Shown piece by piece: positions 46,472 through 54,702 of a DNA stretch of 64,000 nucleotides. Source of the DNA: Rhodopirellula sp. P2 (lineage in GTDB: Bacteria; Planctomycetota; Planctomycetia; Pirellulales; Pirellulaceae); the NCBI RefSeq assembly GCF_028768465.1, contig NZ_CP118225.1, positions 4,693,001 to 4,757,000 on the forward strand, written 5' to 3'. The stretch's first letter is position 1. Every line of letters begins with the position of its first letter. The notes under the pieces are model-generated. The model did not search any database. It had not been told where the DNA came from and worked only from the letters and a program-made list of their open reading frames with translations. Both the position numbers and the translations under genes were made by a program.

Positions 46472-46959
46472 AGATTCGCAATCGCGAAACCAGCCAGGGC
46501 ACAGAGCTGAACATGACCAGCATGATTGACATTGTCTTTCTGCTGCTGATCTTCTTTGTGATGACGTTCAAAATCGTTGAGATGGAAGGCGACTTCAGCA
46601 TCAAGATGCCGCTGGCCGGTCAGGGCAGCAGCAGTCTGGATCCAACCGACCTGCCGTTGAAACTGCGACTTCGATCCGACGCCGCAGGATCCCTGGCCGG
46701 GATTGAACTGAATGACATCCAGATGGGCAACGACGCGACCAGCTTCGACAAACTGCGTGCGAAGGTCGTTGGGATGATCGGTTCGTCAACGCCGATGGAG
46801 GTCGAAGCGGGCGAGGGGCCCGAAATCGAAATCGACACGGATTACAACTTGCGGTACGAATACGTGATTCGAGCGATCACCGCGGTCAGTGGTTACAAAG
46901 ACGGTGACCAGGTGGTCAAATTGATCGAGAAGATCAAATTCGCCAAGCCGCGGCGTTGA
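46468..46959 (+). CDS. ExbD/TolR family protein, second copy
   Basis: 163 residues. The N-terminal helix is LNMTSMIDIVFLLLIFFVMTF with the conserved Asp. The periplasmic part is longer than in the first copy and ends DGDQVVKLIEKIKFAKPRR. The two ExbD proteins are clearly different, which suggests a hetero-ExbD motor, a common planctomycete layout. It overlaps the first copy by 4 bases (ATGA) and ends 49 bp before the pabA-like gene. Confidence 0.87.
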   Translation: MKIRNRETSQGTELNMTSMIDIVFLLLIFFVMTFKIVEMEGDFSIKMPLAGQGSSSLDPTDLPLKLRLRSDAAGSLAGIELNDIQMGNDATSFDKLRAKVVGMIGSSTPMEVEAGEGPEIEIDTDYNLRYEYVIRAITAVSGYKDGDQVVKLIEKIKFAKPRR

Positions 46960-47008
46960 TTCGCGATTGGCTGAACCATCCGTGAAGCCGTTTTGATACT
47001 GTTGCTCG

Positions 47009-47743
47009 TTGATCCTGTTACTCGATAACTACGACTCCTTCGTTCACAATGTGGCGCGTTATCTACGCGTCGCTGCTCGTCGGAACCGCACTGGCAACAA
47101 CCTGCCAATGGAAGACGAGCCCGGCAAAGGGCTGCGAACCCAAGTCGTCCGCAGTGACACGCTGACGGTCGAACAAATTGTCGCGATGAATCCGAGTGCG
47201 ATTGTGATTTCGCCCGGTCCCCACGGCCCCGAGTCCGCAGGCTGTTCTCTCGAAGTCGTCCAACAACTCGCTGGCCGCATTCCCATTTTGGGAATCTGCT
47301 TGGGACATCAGGCGATCGCGGCTGCCTACGGGGCGAAAGTCATCGTCGGCCCGCCGATGCACGGGATGGCGGTCCCCATCCGGCATTGTGGCGCCAGCGT
47401 CTTTGCGGGGTTGCCGTCGACATTGGAAGTCGGGCGGTATCACTCGCTCCGCGTCGATGCAACCACCTTGCCCGAGTCTTTGGAAGTCACCGCCTGGGCC
47501 GCCGACGATCCGAGCTTGGTGATGGGGTTGGCGGATCACGAGCGCTGCGTGCACGGGGTTCAGTTTCATCCTGAATCATTGTTGACCCAAGATGGACTGG
47601 CGATGTTCGAACACTTCATCGGATTGGCCCAACGTCATCAGCCCGATGCTCACCCGCTCACTCGCAATTCGCGGTACCAACGCAGCGCACTGCCGACCGT
47701 GTCAATCTCGCCAACCAAATCCGGCGGAGGCGTGAGTCCATGA
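47009..47743 (+). CDS. pabA: Aminodeoxychorismate/anthranilate synthase glutamine amidotransferase subunit
   Basis: 244 residues from a TTG start that directly opens the family N-terminus ILLLDNYDSFVHNVARYL. Class I glutamine amidotransferase triad: Cys97 in GICLGHQ, His187 and Glu189 in QFHPES. PGPHGPESAGCS matches the oxyanion loop. A ~20-residue insert (about 23-43) and a tail after 220 are unusual. TrpG and PabA cannot be separated by motif; the two following genes, including beta-RFAP synthase that consumes pABA, favour the pABA role. The stop overlaps the DUF447 start (ATGA). Confidence 0.85.
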   Translation: MILLLDNYDSFVHNVARYLRVAARRNRTGNNLPMEDEPGKGLRTQVVRSDTLTVEQIVAMNPSAIVISPGPHGPESAGCSLEVVQQLAGRIPILGICLGHQAIAAAYGAKVIVGPPMHGMAVPIRHCGASVFAGLPSTLEVGRYHSLRVDATTLPESLEVTAWAADDPSLVMGLADHERCVHGVQFHPESLLTQDGLAMFEHFIGLAQRHQPDAHPLTRNSRYQRSALPTVSISPTKSGGGVSP

Positions 47744-48327
47744 TTTTGGAATCACTGGTCACCACCCGGGACGCCATTGGACGCGTCAACCTGGCTCCTC
47801 TGGGCCCGATCGTGCAGCCGCCTGCTACGGCAGGCGGTCTGCCCACCTTTTTGCTGCGGCCCTACCAAGGTTCCACGACCTGCACGAATCTACTGGCAAA
47901 CGGAAACGCGGTGATTCATGTGATCGACGACGCCTTGTTGATCGCGAAAACAGCAATTGGAAGTGTTGATGCGTCGGAGTTGGTCATTCCTGTGCCTGGA
48001 CTGGAAAGCTCGCACGTTCGGCTGACGCGCTGCCATCGCTGGTTTGCGATTCGCGTGACGCAGCGTGCCGGCACACCGCCCAGACATGAACTGACAGCGA
48101 GCTGCTTGGATTCCCAGATCGTGGATCCCTTCTTTGGATTCAATCGTGCCAAACACGCGGTGATCGAAGCGGCAATCGCCGCGACGCGTCTGCATCTGTT
48201 GCCGGACGGCGAGATCGCAGAAGAACTCCGACGTGCCGCGATCGCCGTTGACAAGACAGGCGGCGACGACGAACGAGAAGCGTTGCAACTGATTGAGCGA
48301 CACGTGCGAGAGACGAAGGTCTCATGA
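47740..48327 (+). CDS. DUF447 family protein, tetrahydromethanopterin gene cluster
   Basis: 195 residues. It opens ILESLVTTRDAIGRVNLAPLGPIV and carries LLRPYQGSTTCTNLLANGNAVIHVIDDALL, the flavin-reductase-like barrel pattern of DUF447. Members occur mainly in organisms with tetrahydromethanopterin and sit with its biosynthesis genes. Exact role unknown. ATGA overlaps at both ends with pabA and beta-RFAP synthase, so all three are made together. Confidence 0.82.
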   Translation: MILESLVTTRDAIGRVNLAPLGPIVQPPATAGGLPTFLLRPYQGSTTCTNLLANGNAVIHVIDDALLIAKTAIGSVDASELVIPVPGLESSHVRLTRCHRWFAIRVTQRAGTPPRHELTASCLDSQIVDPFFGFNRAKHAVIEAAIAATRLHLLPDGEIAEELRRAAIAVDKTGGDDEREALQLIERHVRETKVS

Positions 48328-49268
48328 GCATCGAAGTTCAAACGGGAGCGCGCTTGCACTTTGGATTGCTGGACGTCGCCCCGCCGTTTGGCGGTTGCGG
48401 GGTGATGATCGATGGTCCGCCCACACGCGTTCGCGTGAGTGCAGCCTCCGCCTTCGCATCGGACGTGCGACATCGCGACCGAATTGCCGGAATCGTCCAC
48501 CGTTGGCAACAAATGACTGGCAACGACTCGCCTCCGGCGGTTGCCATCGAAGTCCTTCACGCCGCTCCATCACACCATGGTTTGGGAAGCGGGACTCAGC
48601 TGTCACTTGCCATTGCCGATGCCTTGCTGAAACAAACATCCGGTGAAACGCCCGCTCGAGAACAAGTCCTCCAGTTGGCCAACCGAGGTCGCCGAAGTGC
48701 GGTCGGTTCGCACGGGTTCTTCGACCCCGGTTTGATCGTGGAAGGTCTCGACCGCCAACGATCGACGGGATCCCAACTCAACCCGATCGACCAACGAATC
48801 CAACTTCCTGATGCATGGCGAGTCGGAGTGGTGTTGATGGACGAAGTGTCTTCCGCAGAAACGATCAGCGGCGACGAAGAACAACAACAATTCGATGCAT
48901 TGCACCCGGCACACGATGATGATCGGTCACGACTCGTCGGGATCCTCACAGAACAGCTGATCCCCGCTATCGAACGCGTGGACTTCCCGAGCTTCGCCAA
49001 GGCGGTCACCCAGTACAACCGATCCAGTGGCGAACTGTTCGCCCCGGTTCAAGGCGGTCCTTACAACGGCGAAGCCACAACCCAACTGATAGAACAATTG
49101 ATCGCCATTGGATTGCACGGGGTTGGCCAGAGCAGTTGGGGCCCCGGTGTATTCACTTGGTTTGAATCAGAACAGGCTGCGCAACAAACCGCACGGAACT
49201 GGAGAGAACGATTCCCTGGAACACGCTTGCTCGTCCAACGCCCACTCGGCCAAGCGACTCCACATTGA
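48324..49268 (+). CDS. Beta-ribofuranosylaminobenzene 5'-phosphate synthase
   Basis: 314 residues, GHMP-kinase fold. It opens IEVQTGARLHFGLLDV, a family hallmark, with the glycine-rich loop HHGLGSGTQLSLAIADALL, then GRRSAVGSHGFFDPGLIVEGL and GVGQSSWGPGVF. The enzyme condenses 4-aminobenzoate with phosphoribosyl pyrophosphate with loss of CO2, the first committed step of tetrahydromethanopterin synthesis. It directly follows the pabA-like gene, which would supply pABA. Tetrahydromethanopterin-dependent C1 genes are known in Planctomycetes. Confidence 0.92.
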   Translation: MSIEVQTGARLHFGLLDVAPPFGGCGVMIDGPPTRVRVSAASAFASDVRHRDRIAGIVHRWQQMTGNDSPPAVAIEVLHAAPSHHGLGSGTQLSLAIADALLKQTSGETPAREQVLQLANRGRRSAVGSHGFFDPGLIVEGLDRQRSTGSQLNPIDQRIQLPDAWRVGVVLMDEVSSAETISGDEEQQQFDALHPAHDDDRSRLVGILTEQLIPAIERVDFPSFAKAVTQYNRSSGELFAPVQGGPYNGEATTQLIEQLIAIGLHGVGQSSWGPGVFTWFESEQAAQQTARNWRERFPGTRLLVQRPLGQATPH

Positions 49269-49314
49269 TGCGCGACGTCCGGCGTCCAAGCATTCAGAGC
49301 GTGACTCGGTGCTG

Positions 49315-49803
49315 CTACGAAATCGCCGTTGTTTGACGTTGGTGTTCGTACAACGCGATTCCAGCGGTGACGCTCAAGTTCAAACTTCGAACTTGTTCTC
49401 TCATCGGCAACCGCAACGCTCGCGGGTCATTGGGTTTCAGAATTGTCGAGGGCAACCCGCTGGTTTCGCGGCCGAACACCAGCACATCTCCCAGCGTGAA
49501 ATCGGCTTCCCAAACAGTCCGCTTCGCAAACTTTGAAAAGAAGAAGAACCGTTCCGGATCCAGGTGTTCGCACAAAGACTCCCAGGACGGGACCGGTTCC
49601 CAGTCCAGGTACTGCCAGTAGTCCAACCCGGCTCGACGCAATCGTTTTTCGTCGAACTGAAACGAAGCCGGTTCGACGATCCAAAGTTTGGCCCCCACCG
49701 CCACGCAGGTCCGCCCGATATTCCCCGTGTTCTGGGGGATTTCCGGCTGATACAGGACGACGTGGGCAGGCGGTGCGGCGGATAAGGGTGGACTGTCGGA
49801 CAT
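49315..49803 (-). CDS. trmL: tRNA (cytidine(34)-2'-O)-methyltransferase
   Basis: 162 residues from the ATG at 49803 (an in-frame GTG lies three codons upstream). It is a minimal SPOUT methyltransferase with the TrmL pattern VVLYQPEIPQNTGNIGRTCVAVGAKLWIVEP, DYWQYLDWEPVPSWE, VFGRETSGLP and LPMREQVRSLNLSVTAGIALYE. The last part forms the trefoil-knot SAM site. It methylates the wobble 2'-O of tRNA-Leu. It converges on the beta-RFAP synthase gene. Confidence 0.92.
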   Translation of the reverse strand: MSDSPPLSAAPPAHVVLYQPEIPQNTGNIGRTCVAVGAKLWIVEPASFQFDEKRLRRAGLDYWQYLDWEPVPSWESLCEHLDPERFFFFSKFAKRTVWEADFTLGDVLVFGRETSGLPSTILKPNDPRALRLPMREQVRSLNLSVTAGIALYEHQRQTTAIS

Positions 49804-50133
49804 CAACGGCACATTTCAGCGATTGGCGGTCAGCCGCAACATCAGCGACTCGGAAATGACTATCCTACGAGGACTTCGGATCTTCTCCCACCTCCATTGC
49901 GAGATCGCGTCTGAAACCCCGCCTGATTTTTGCCCACCTCCCTCGAACACTTTGATGCCCACTGGTTCCTCATGCCGACTCGGCCTGCATCCAGCGTCAT
50001 CGGCCGTTCAATCGTCCCAGCGGTTCCCGCCTTCGTCGCCGGACATTGGCGAGCAGCCATGCATGAACGACACGTTGCCACGCGTGCGTTCGATCGACTC
50101 ACTTCATCCTGGTTACCACTTCCACGTTGCAAC
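49804..50133. other. Intergenic region, 330 bp
   Basis: It lies between divergent trmL and the DUF1080 gene. An open frame here extends the DUF1080 gene upstream by 68 codons but would put the signal peptide inside the protein, so I treat it as noncoding. Confidence 0.4.
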
Positions 50134-51459
50134 ATGAAATTACACCTGAACCATCGCTTGCCACTTTGCGTGGCCTTGTGCCTTGCCGCCCTCACGACTT
50201 CTCATGCCCAAGACGCCACCGACGCCCAGTCCGGCTGGACGGCGTTGTTCAACGGCAAAGACATGACGGGATGGCACGGCCAACCCCACTTTGACCCGTA
50301 CAAACTCGCCGAACTGTCCGAAGAAGAACGTGCGACGAAGATCGAAGCATGGACCGCGGACGCCAAGCAACATTGGTCGATCGAGAACGGCGAATTGGTC
50401 AACGACGGTCACGGGGCTTACCTGACCACGGACGAGAACTTCTCGGACTACGAGTTGAAACTCGAGTACCGCACCGTCGCGAAAGCAGATAGCGGCATCT
50501 ACTTGAAGGGCACCCCGCAAGTCCAGATCTGGGACTACACCGACGAAGGCAAGTTCAACATCGGATCCAACCTGGGCAGCGGAGCCTTGTGGAACAACTC
50601 GCCCAAGGCGCCCGGCAAAGACCCCTTGGTTTTGGCTGACAAGCCATTCGGCGAATGGAACACCGTGCACATCGTCCAAGTCGGTTCACGCACCTCGGTG
50701 TGGTTGAACGGCAAGCAAACCGTCGATCACGCAATCATGGAAAACTACTGGCGGCGTGACGAGCCATTGCCCCCCTCGGGCCCCATCCAACTGCAAACGC
50801 ACGGCGGTGAAATCCGCTGGCGAAACCTGGAAGTGCGGCCTCTGGGAACAGAAGAAGCCAACTCGATTTTGGCAGCCAACCAAAACGATGGATTCGTTTC
50901 CGTGTTTGATGGCAAGACCCTCGATGGTTGGATCGGAGCCGTCAACGATTACGAAGTCACCGAAAACGGTTCCGTCCAATGCCAAAAGGGCCGCGGTGGC
51001 AATCTGTTGACCGAAAAGGAATACAGCGACTTCTCAGCTCGCTTGTTGTTCCGTTTGCCAGCACGAGGCAACAACGGCTTGGCCATCCGAGCCCCCAAAG
51101 AAGGCAACCCGGCCTATGCCGCGATGACCGAACTGCAAGTCCTGGACAACGATCACCCCGCTTACGCCAAGTTGGATGAACGTCAGTACCACGGTTCGGC
51201 TTATGGCATGGCAGCTGCAAAACGCGGCTACCTGCGTCCGACTGGTGAGTGGAACTTCCAACAAGTGACTGTGATTGGCCCCACAATCCGAGTGGAGCTG
51301 AACGGCAACGTGATCCTCGATGCCGATGTCTCCCAGATCGAAGACTACATGGCTGGCAGCGCTCACCCAGGCAAGACTCGCACCTCCGGCCACTTCGGAT
51401 TCGCCGGCCACAATGACCCGGTCGAGTTCAAAGACATCTCGATCCGCGAAGAAAACTGA
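50134..51459 (+). CDS. DUF1080 (3-keto-disaccharide hydrolase) protein with two domains
   Basis: 441 residues from the ATG at 50134, which begins a signal peptide ending SHAQDA. Two DUF1080 jelly rolls are in tandem: the first starts WTALFNGKDMTGWHG (about 33-235), the second FVSVFDGKTLDGWIG (about 255-440). Each has an EYRTVAKADSGIYLKG- or LFRLPARGNNGLAIRA-like strand. DUF1080 proteins have been linked to 3-keto-disaccharide hydrolysis and carbohydrate binding in the periplasm. A strong terminator follows. The two-domain layout is common in planctomycetes. Confidence 0.87.
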   Translation: MKLHLNHRLPLCVALCLAALTTSHAQDATDAQSGWTALFNGKDMTGWHGQPHFDPYKLAELSEEERATKIEAWTADAKQHWSIENGELVNDGHGAYLTTDENFSDYELKLEYRTVAKADSGIYLKGTPQVQIWDYTDEGKFNIGSNLGSGALWNNSPKAPGKDPLVLADKPFGEWNTVHIVQVGSRTSVWLNGKQTVDHAIMENYWRRDEPLPPSGPIQLQTHGGEIRWRNLEVRPLGTEEANSILAANQNDGFVSVFDGKTLDGWIGAVNDYEVTENGSVQCQKGRGGNLLTEKEYSDFSARLLFRLPARGNNGLAIRAPKEGNPAYAAMTELQVLDNDHPAYAKLDERQYHGSAYGMAAAKRGYLRPTGEWNFQQVTVIGPTIRVELNGNVILDADVSQIEDYMAGSAHPGKTRTSGHFGFAGHNDPVEFKDISIREEN

Positions 51460-51487
51460 TCCGTCGATCCGAGCTCTGAAAACACTC

Positions 51488-51523
51488 GAAACCCCGCCTG
51501 CAGCCCCGTTGCAGGCGGGGTTT
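51488..51523 (+). terminator. Rho-independent terminator of the DUF1080 gene
   Basis: Stem AAACCCCGCCTGCA / TGCAGGCGGGGTTT with a short CCCCGT loop; the 3' side ends in TTTCTGTT. Its symmetry may allow action on both strands. It begins 29 bp after the stop. Confidence 0.85.
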
Positions 51524-51721
51524 CTGTTGCGCCCACAGCTGGACAACGTTTTGACAGTCGACATTCACCCCGAATGAGGCGACATCGCTCGCCTCCCACT
51601 CAGACTCCCGATACCCGCCAATCCCGATTTCTTCTAGAACTATTCGCACCCGCTCATCCCATCGCTCCCTCGCTCCTGACGTTTTCCGATCGCCACCCCA
51701 TCGCTGAATCCGAACGAATCC

Positions 51722-52879
51722 CTGGTCGCCCCCGACTCGCCAACTCGCTGCCACGTCTGCTTTCGTCCTCGGTCACTGTGTTTTTGCAAACTGATTCCGA
51801 AGGTTGCCAACCAGACCGAGGTGTTGATCATGCAACACCGTCGCGAACGATCCCACCCCTTCAACACCGCCCGGATCGTCAGCCAATCGCTGCAAAGGTG
51901 CCAAGTCATGGTGGCTTACAACCATGAATTGGCGGAGCGGTTTGCCACCATGCAACTCAGCGATCGCGTCGGTCTGTTGTACCCCGGCGAGAACGCGAAA
52001 CTGCTCTCGGACCTGGAGCCTGACGAACGCCCTGAGCAACTGGTCGTGATCGATGGAACCTGGCATCACGCCAAGACGCTCTTTCGCGACATTCCGCGTC
52101 TGCAAACGCTGCCCCGATATCGGCTGGCTCCCTCGGAACCCGGGCGTTACCGAATCCGTCGCGAACCCAATGAACACGCCCTGTCGACGCTGGAAGCCAC
52201 CGTCGCGGCCTTGTCCGCAATCGAGCCCACCACACCTGGATTTGACCGCTTGGTGGATGTGTTCGACCGCATGATCTCGGACCAGCTCAACGTCTCCAAG
52301 TCCAATTGGCGTCACAACGAAGCCCGCCGCCCTGGATCCCCCAACGTGCCGCGAGTGCTGACCAAGGACATCAGCAAAATTGTCGTCGCCTATGGCGAAC
52401 AGGAACGTGGCAACACCGGCGAAGGATCGAGCGCGGCCAACCAACCGCCCGCACCGCTGTACTGGAACGCCGTCCGCATGGGCACGGGCGAGTTCTTTCG
52501 ATGTGCGATCCAATCAAAATCCTTGAACGACGAAGCGTTCATGGAACGCTTGCGGCTGACGCCAGACGAATTGCAACCGCTTGTCTCCGTCGACGACTTT
52601 CGCGAGCGCTGGCGATCGTTCGTTCGTGCTGACGATCACTTGGCCGTCTTTCATCGCAGCACGTCGAAGCTGCTGGAAGACGTCGCGGCAAATTTCTCAC
52701 CCAGCATCGTTCTGAAATCAATCCACTTGAAGCCCCAGACCAAGGAAAGTGATCCGCGTACCCCCGCGATCCTGGCCCACCAAACCAGCAACTCCCGGCC
52801 GCTGAGACGTCTCGCGTGGGCAGTCCGCTTCGTCGAAGAATTGGCGGCCACCAAGGCTCCCGGTTCAGACGGCCCGTGA
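51722..52879 (+). CDS. DTW-domain protein (tRNA-uridine aminocarboxypropyltransferase family), start uncertain
   Basis: About 385 residues if started at the CTG at 51722. The family N-terminus TRCHVCFRPRSLCFCKLIPK, with its CxxC...CxC zinc site, is encoded at 51737-51796, but no ATG, GTG or TTG occurs in this frame between the TGA at 51677 and the GTG at 51821. CTG (51704 or 51722) or ATC (51689) are the candidate starts. Other signatures follow: LIMQHRRE, HPFNTAR, the DTW motif VVIDGTWHHAKTLF and EPNEHALSTLEA. The family adds aminocarboxypropyl groups to tRNA uridines. The C-terminal ~190 residues are an extension. Confidence 0.75.
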   Translation: MVAPDSPTRCHVCFRPRSLCFCKLIPKVANQTEVLIMQHRRERSHPFNTARIVSQSLQRCQVMVAYNHELAERFATMQLSDRVGLLYPGENAKLLSDLEPDERPEQLVVIDGTWHHAKTLFRDIPRLQTLPRYRLAPSEPGRYRIRREPNEHALSTLEATVAALSAIEPTTPGFDRLVDVFDRMISDQLNVSKSNWRHNEARRPGSPNVPRVLTKDISKIVVAYGEQERGNTGEGSSAANQPPAPLYWNAVRMGTGEFFRCAIQSKSLNDEAFMERLRLTPDELQPLVSVDDFRERWRSFVRADDHLAVFHRSTSKLLEDVAANFSPSIVLKSIHLKPQTKESDPRTPAILAHQTSNSRPLRRLAWAVRFVEELAATKAPGSDGP

Positions 52880-52884
52880 CGTTC

Positions 52885-53530
52885 CTCTGTCGCCCCATTC
52901 GGGGCTGCTCATCAAGCGAGGAACATGGACCGGGGCCTCACGGCCCCGGCAATGGTTCTGCCGGCCCTATCGGGCCTTGCCAAAGGATGAACAACACCGC
53001 ATCCAAGTCGCCACCCCATCCAGCGGCCAGCGGCTGCCCCAGCACTCTGCCCAGCGGCTCACCATCACTCCCCAACACTGGTTGATATCCCGTCCACGCC
53101 CCAGGCCTGAAAGGCCGACACAGCCTTTGCCGGGGGCGTCAGTCCCCGGTTCCCTGCCCCCCCTAACACCCGCCAAGCCCTGAAGGGGCGACAGAGATCG
53201 ATAATGGCGATTTCTCTGTCGCCCCTTTCGGGGCTGCCCATCAAGCGAGGAACATGCACCGGGGCCTCACGGCCCCGGCAATGGTTCTGCCGGCCCTACC
53301 GGGCCTAGCCAGAGGATGAACAACACCGCGTCCAAGTCGCCAACCCATCCAGCGGCCATCGGCTGCCCCAGCACTCTGCCCAGCGGCTCACCATCACTCC
53401 CCAACACTGGTTGATATCCCGTCCACGCCCCAGGCCTGAAAGGCCGACACAGCCTTTGCCGGGGGCGCCAGTCCCCGGTTCCCTGCCTCCCTAACACCCA
53501 CCAAGCCCTGAAGGGGCGACAGAGATGACA
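52885..53530. repeat. Palindrome-rich repeat cluster, two units of 329 bp
   Basis: CTCTGTCGCCCC starts at 52885 and 53214. Each unit carries GCCCC(T)TTTCGGGGC, ACCGGGGCCTCACGGCCCCGG, GCCGGCCCTA(C/T)CGGGCC, GCCTGAAAGGC and CCGGGGGCG(T/C)CAGTCCCCGG. At the unit junction is an inverted pair CGACAGAGA ... TCTCTGTCG. Units are about 95% alike. The cluster starts 6 bp after the DTW stop and ends 66 bp before the transposase stop. Confidence 0.9.
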
Positions 53531-53595
53531 GTCTCTCCAGATCCCCAATTGAGAATGCCAACCACAGAGGAATTTCAAACAGGCCAAACCTGCAA

Positions 53596-54045
53596 TCAGT
53601 CAAAGACATATCGCTCATCAAACTCAACTTCGTGCTTCAACAACAACTGCAAATACTCCTCTTCAAAGGTTCTCTTCCGATGATGTTCCATCTGCCCACC
53701 GATGTAGCGACTCACCGCATCCTTGTTGGATGGACTGACTGAAAATGCTCCAAAGCCATCCTGCCACCCGAAAGGAACTCCAAGAGCTTTTCCTTCGTTC
53801 AGGTGTTTGCTCGTATTGGATTTAATCTTGCCGACAAAATCGGAGACAGCCACACGAGCCGGGATCCGAACGAGCAAGTGAGCATGGTCGTAGTAACCGC
53901 CCACCTCCAACGGGAAGCCATCCAACCGTTTGCACACACCAGCGATGTAGGAGAACACATCCTCGCGAATCGAATCATTCAAAAGTCGCTTGCGACGCTT
54001 GGTACTGAACACAATGTGGTAGAGAAGCTGCTGATGAGTTGACAT
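53596..54045 (-). CDS. IS200/IS605-type Y1 (HUH) transposase
   Basis: 149 residues, full TnpA length. Features: LLYHIVFSTKRRK at the N-terminus, HUH motif YYDHAHLLVRI (His54, His56), and nucleophile Tyr114 in VSRYIGGQMEHHRKRTF, with the Gln and two His that typify IS200. It would cleave single-stranded DNA at a hairpin. No tnpB is adjacent. Instead of normal IS200 ends, it is flanked on both sides by the 329-bp palindrome-rich repeats, between convergent genes. Unrelated in detail to the RAYT at 41931-42464. Confidence 0.9.
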   Translation of the reverse strand: MSTHQQLLYHIVFSTKRRKRLLNDSIREDVFSYIAGVCKRLDGFPLEVGGYYDHAHLLVRIPARVAVSDFVGKIKSNTSKHLNEGKALGVPFGWQDGFGAFSVSPSNKDAVSRYIGGQMEHHRKRTFEEEYLQLLLKHEVEFDERYVFD

Positions 54046-54060
54046 GGCTGCTCCAAGGAG

Positions 54061-54692
54061 TTTCTCTAGCGTCCCTTTCGGGGCTGCTCATCTCGCAAGG
54101 CAAATGGTCCGGCCCCGGCAAAGGTTTCCCCAGCCCAGTCGGACCTTGTATCGCGAATCGCTGTGTCTTGATCTTACACATCTCGGCCCAAGCATGTTGC
54201 GAACCTCCCATGGATCTTCAGACATGAAGGGCTGGTAACATTCCAACCTGGAACACTTTCCAATCACCCACTACTCACCTCAGCACTCAGGCCTGAAAGG
54301 CCGACACAGCCTTTGCCGGGGGCGTCAGTCCCCGGTGGTTGAAGCCCCATCTCCACCAAGCCCCGAAGGGGTGACAGAGATCGATAATGGCGATTTCTCT
54401 GTCGCCCCTTTCGGGGCTGCCCATCAAGCGAGGAACATGGACCGGGGCCTCACGGCCCCGGCAATGGTTCTGCCGGCCCTACCGGGCCTTGCCAGAGGAT
54501 GAACAACACCGCGTCCAAGTCGCCAACCCATCCAGCGGCCATCGGCTGCCCCAGCACTCTGCCCAGCGGCTCACCATCACTCCCCAACACTGGTTGATAT
54601 CCTGCCCACGCCCCAGGCCTGAAAGGCCGACACAGCCTTTGCCGGGGACGTCAGTCCCCGGTGGTTGAAGACCCCATCTCCGCCAACCCCCG
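54061..54692. repeat. Palindrome-rich repeat cluster, right of the Y1 transposase
   Basis: Same family as 52885-53530. A degraded head lies at 54061-54140, a tail part at about 54282-54380 (CAGGCCTGAAAGGCCG to the CGACAGAGA junction), and a nearly complete unit at 54397-54692. The unit spacing is disturbed, unlike the left side. It ends 11 bp before the RND gene stop. Confidence 0.85.
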
Positions 54693-54702
54693 AGCACACA
54701 TT

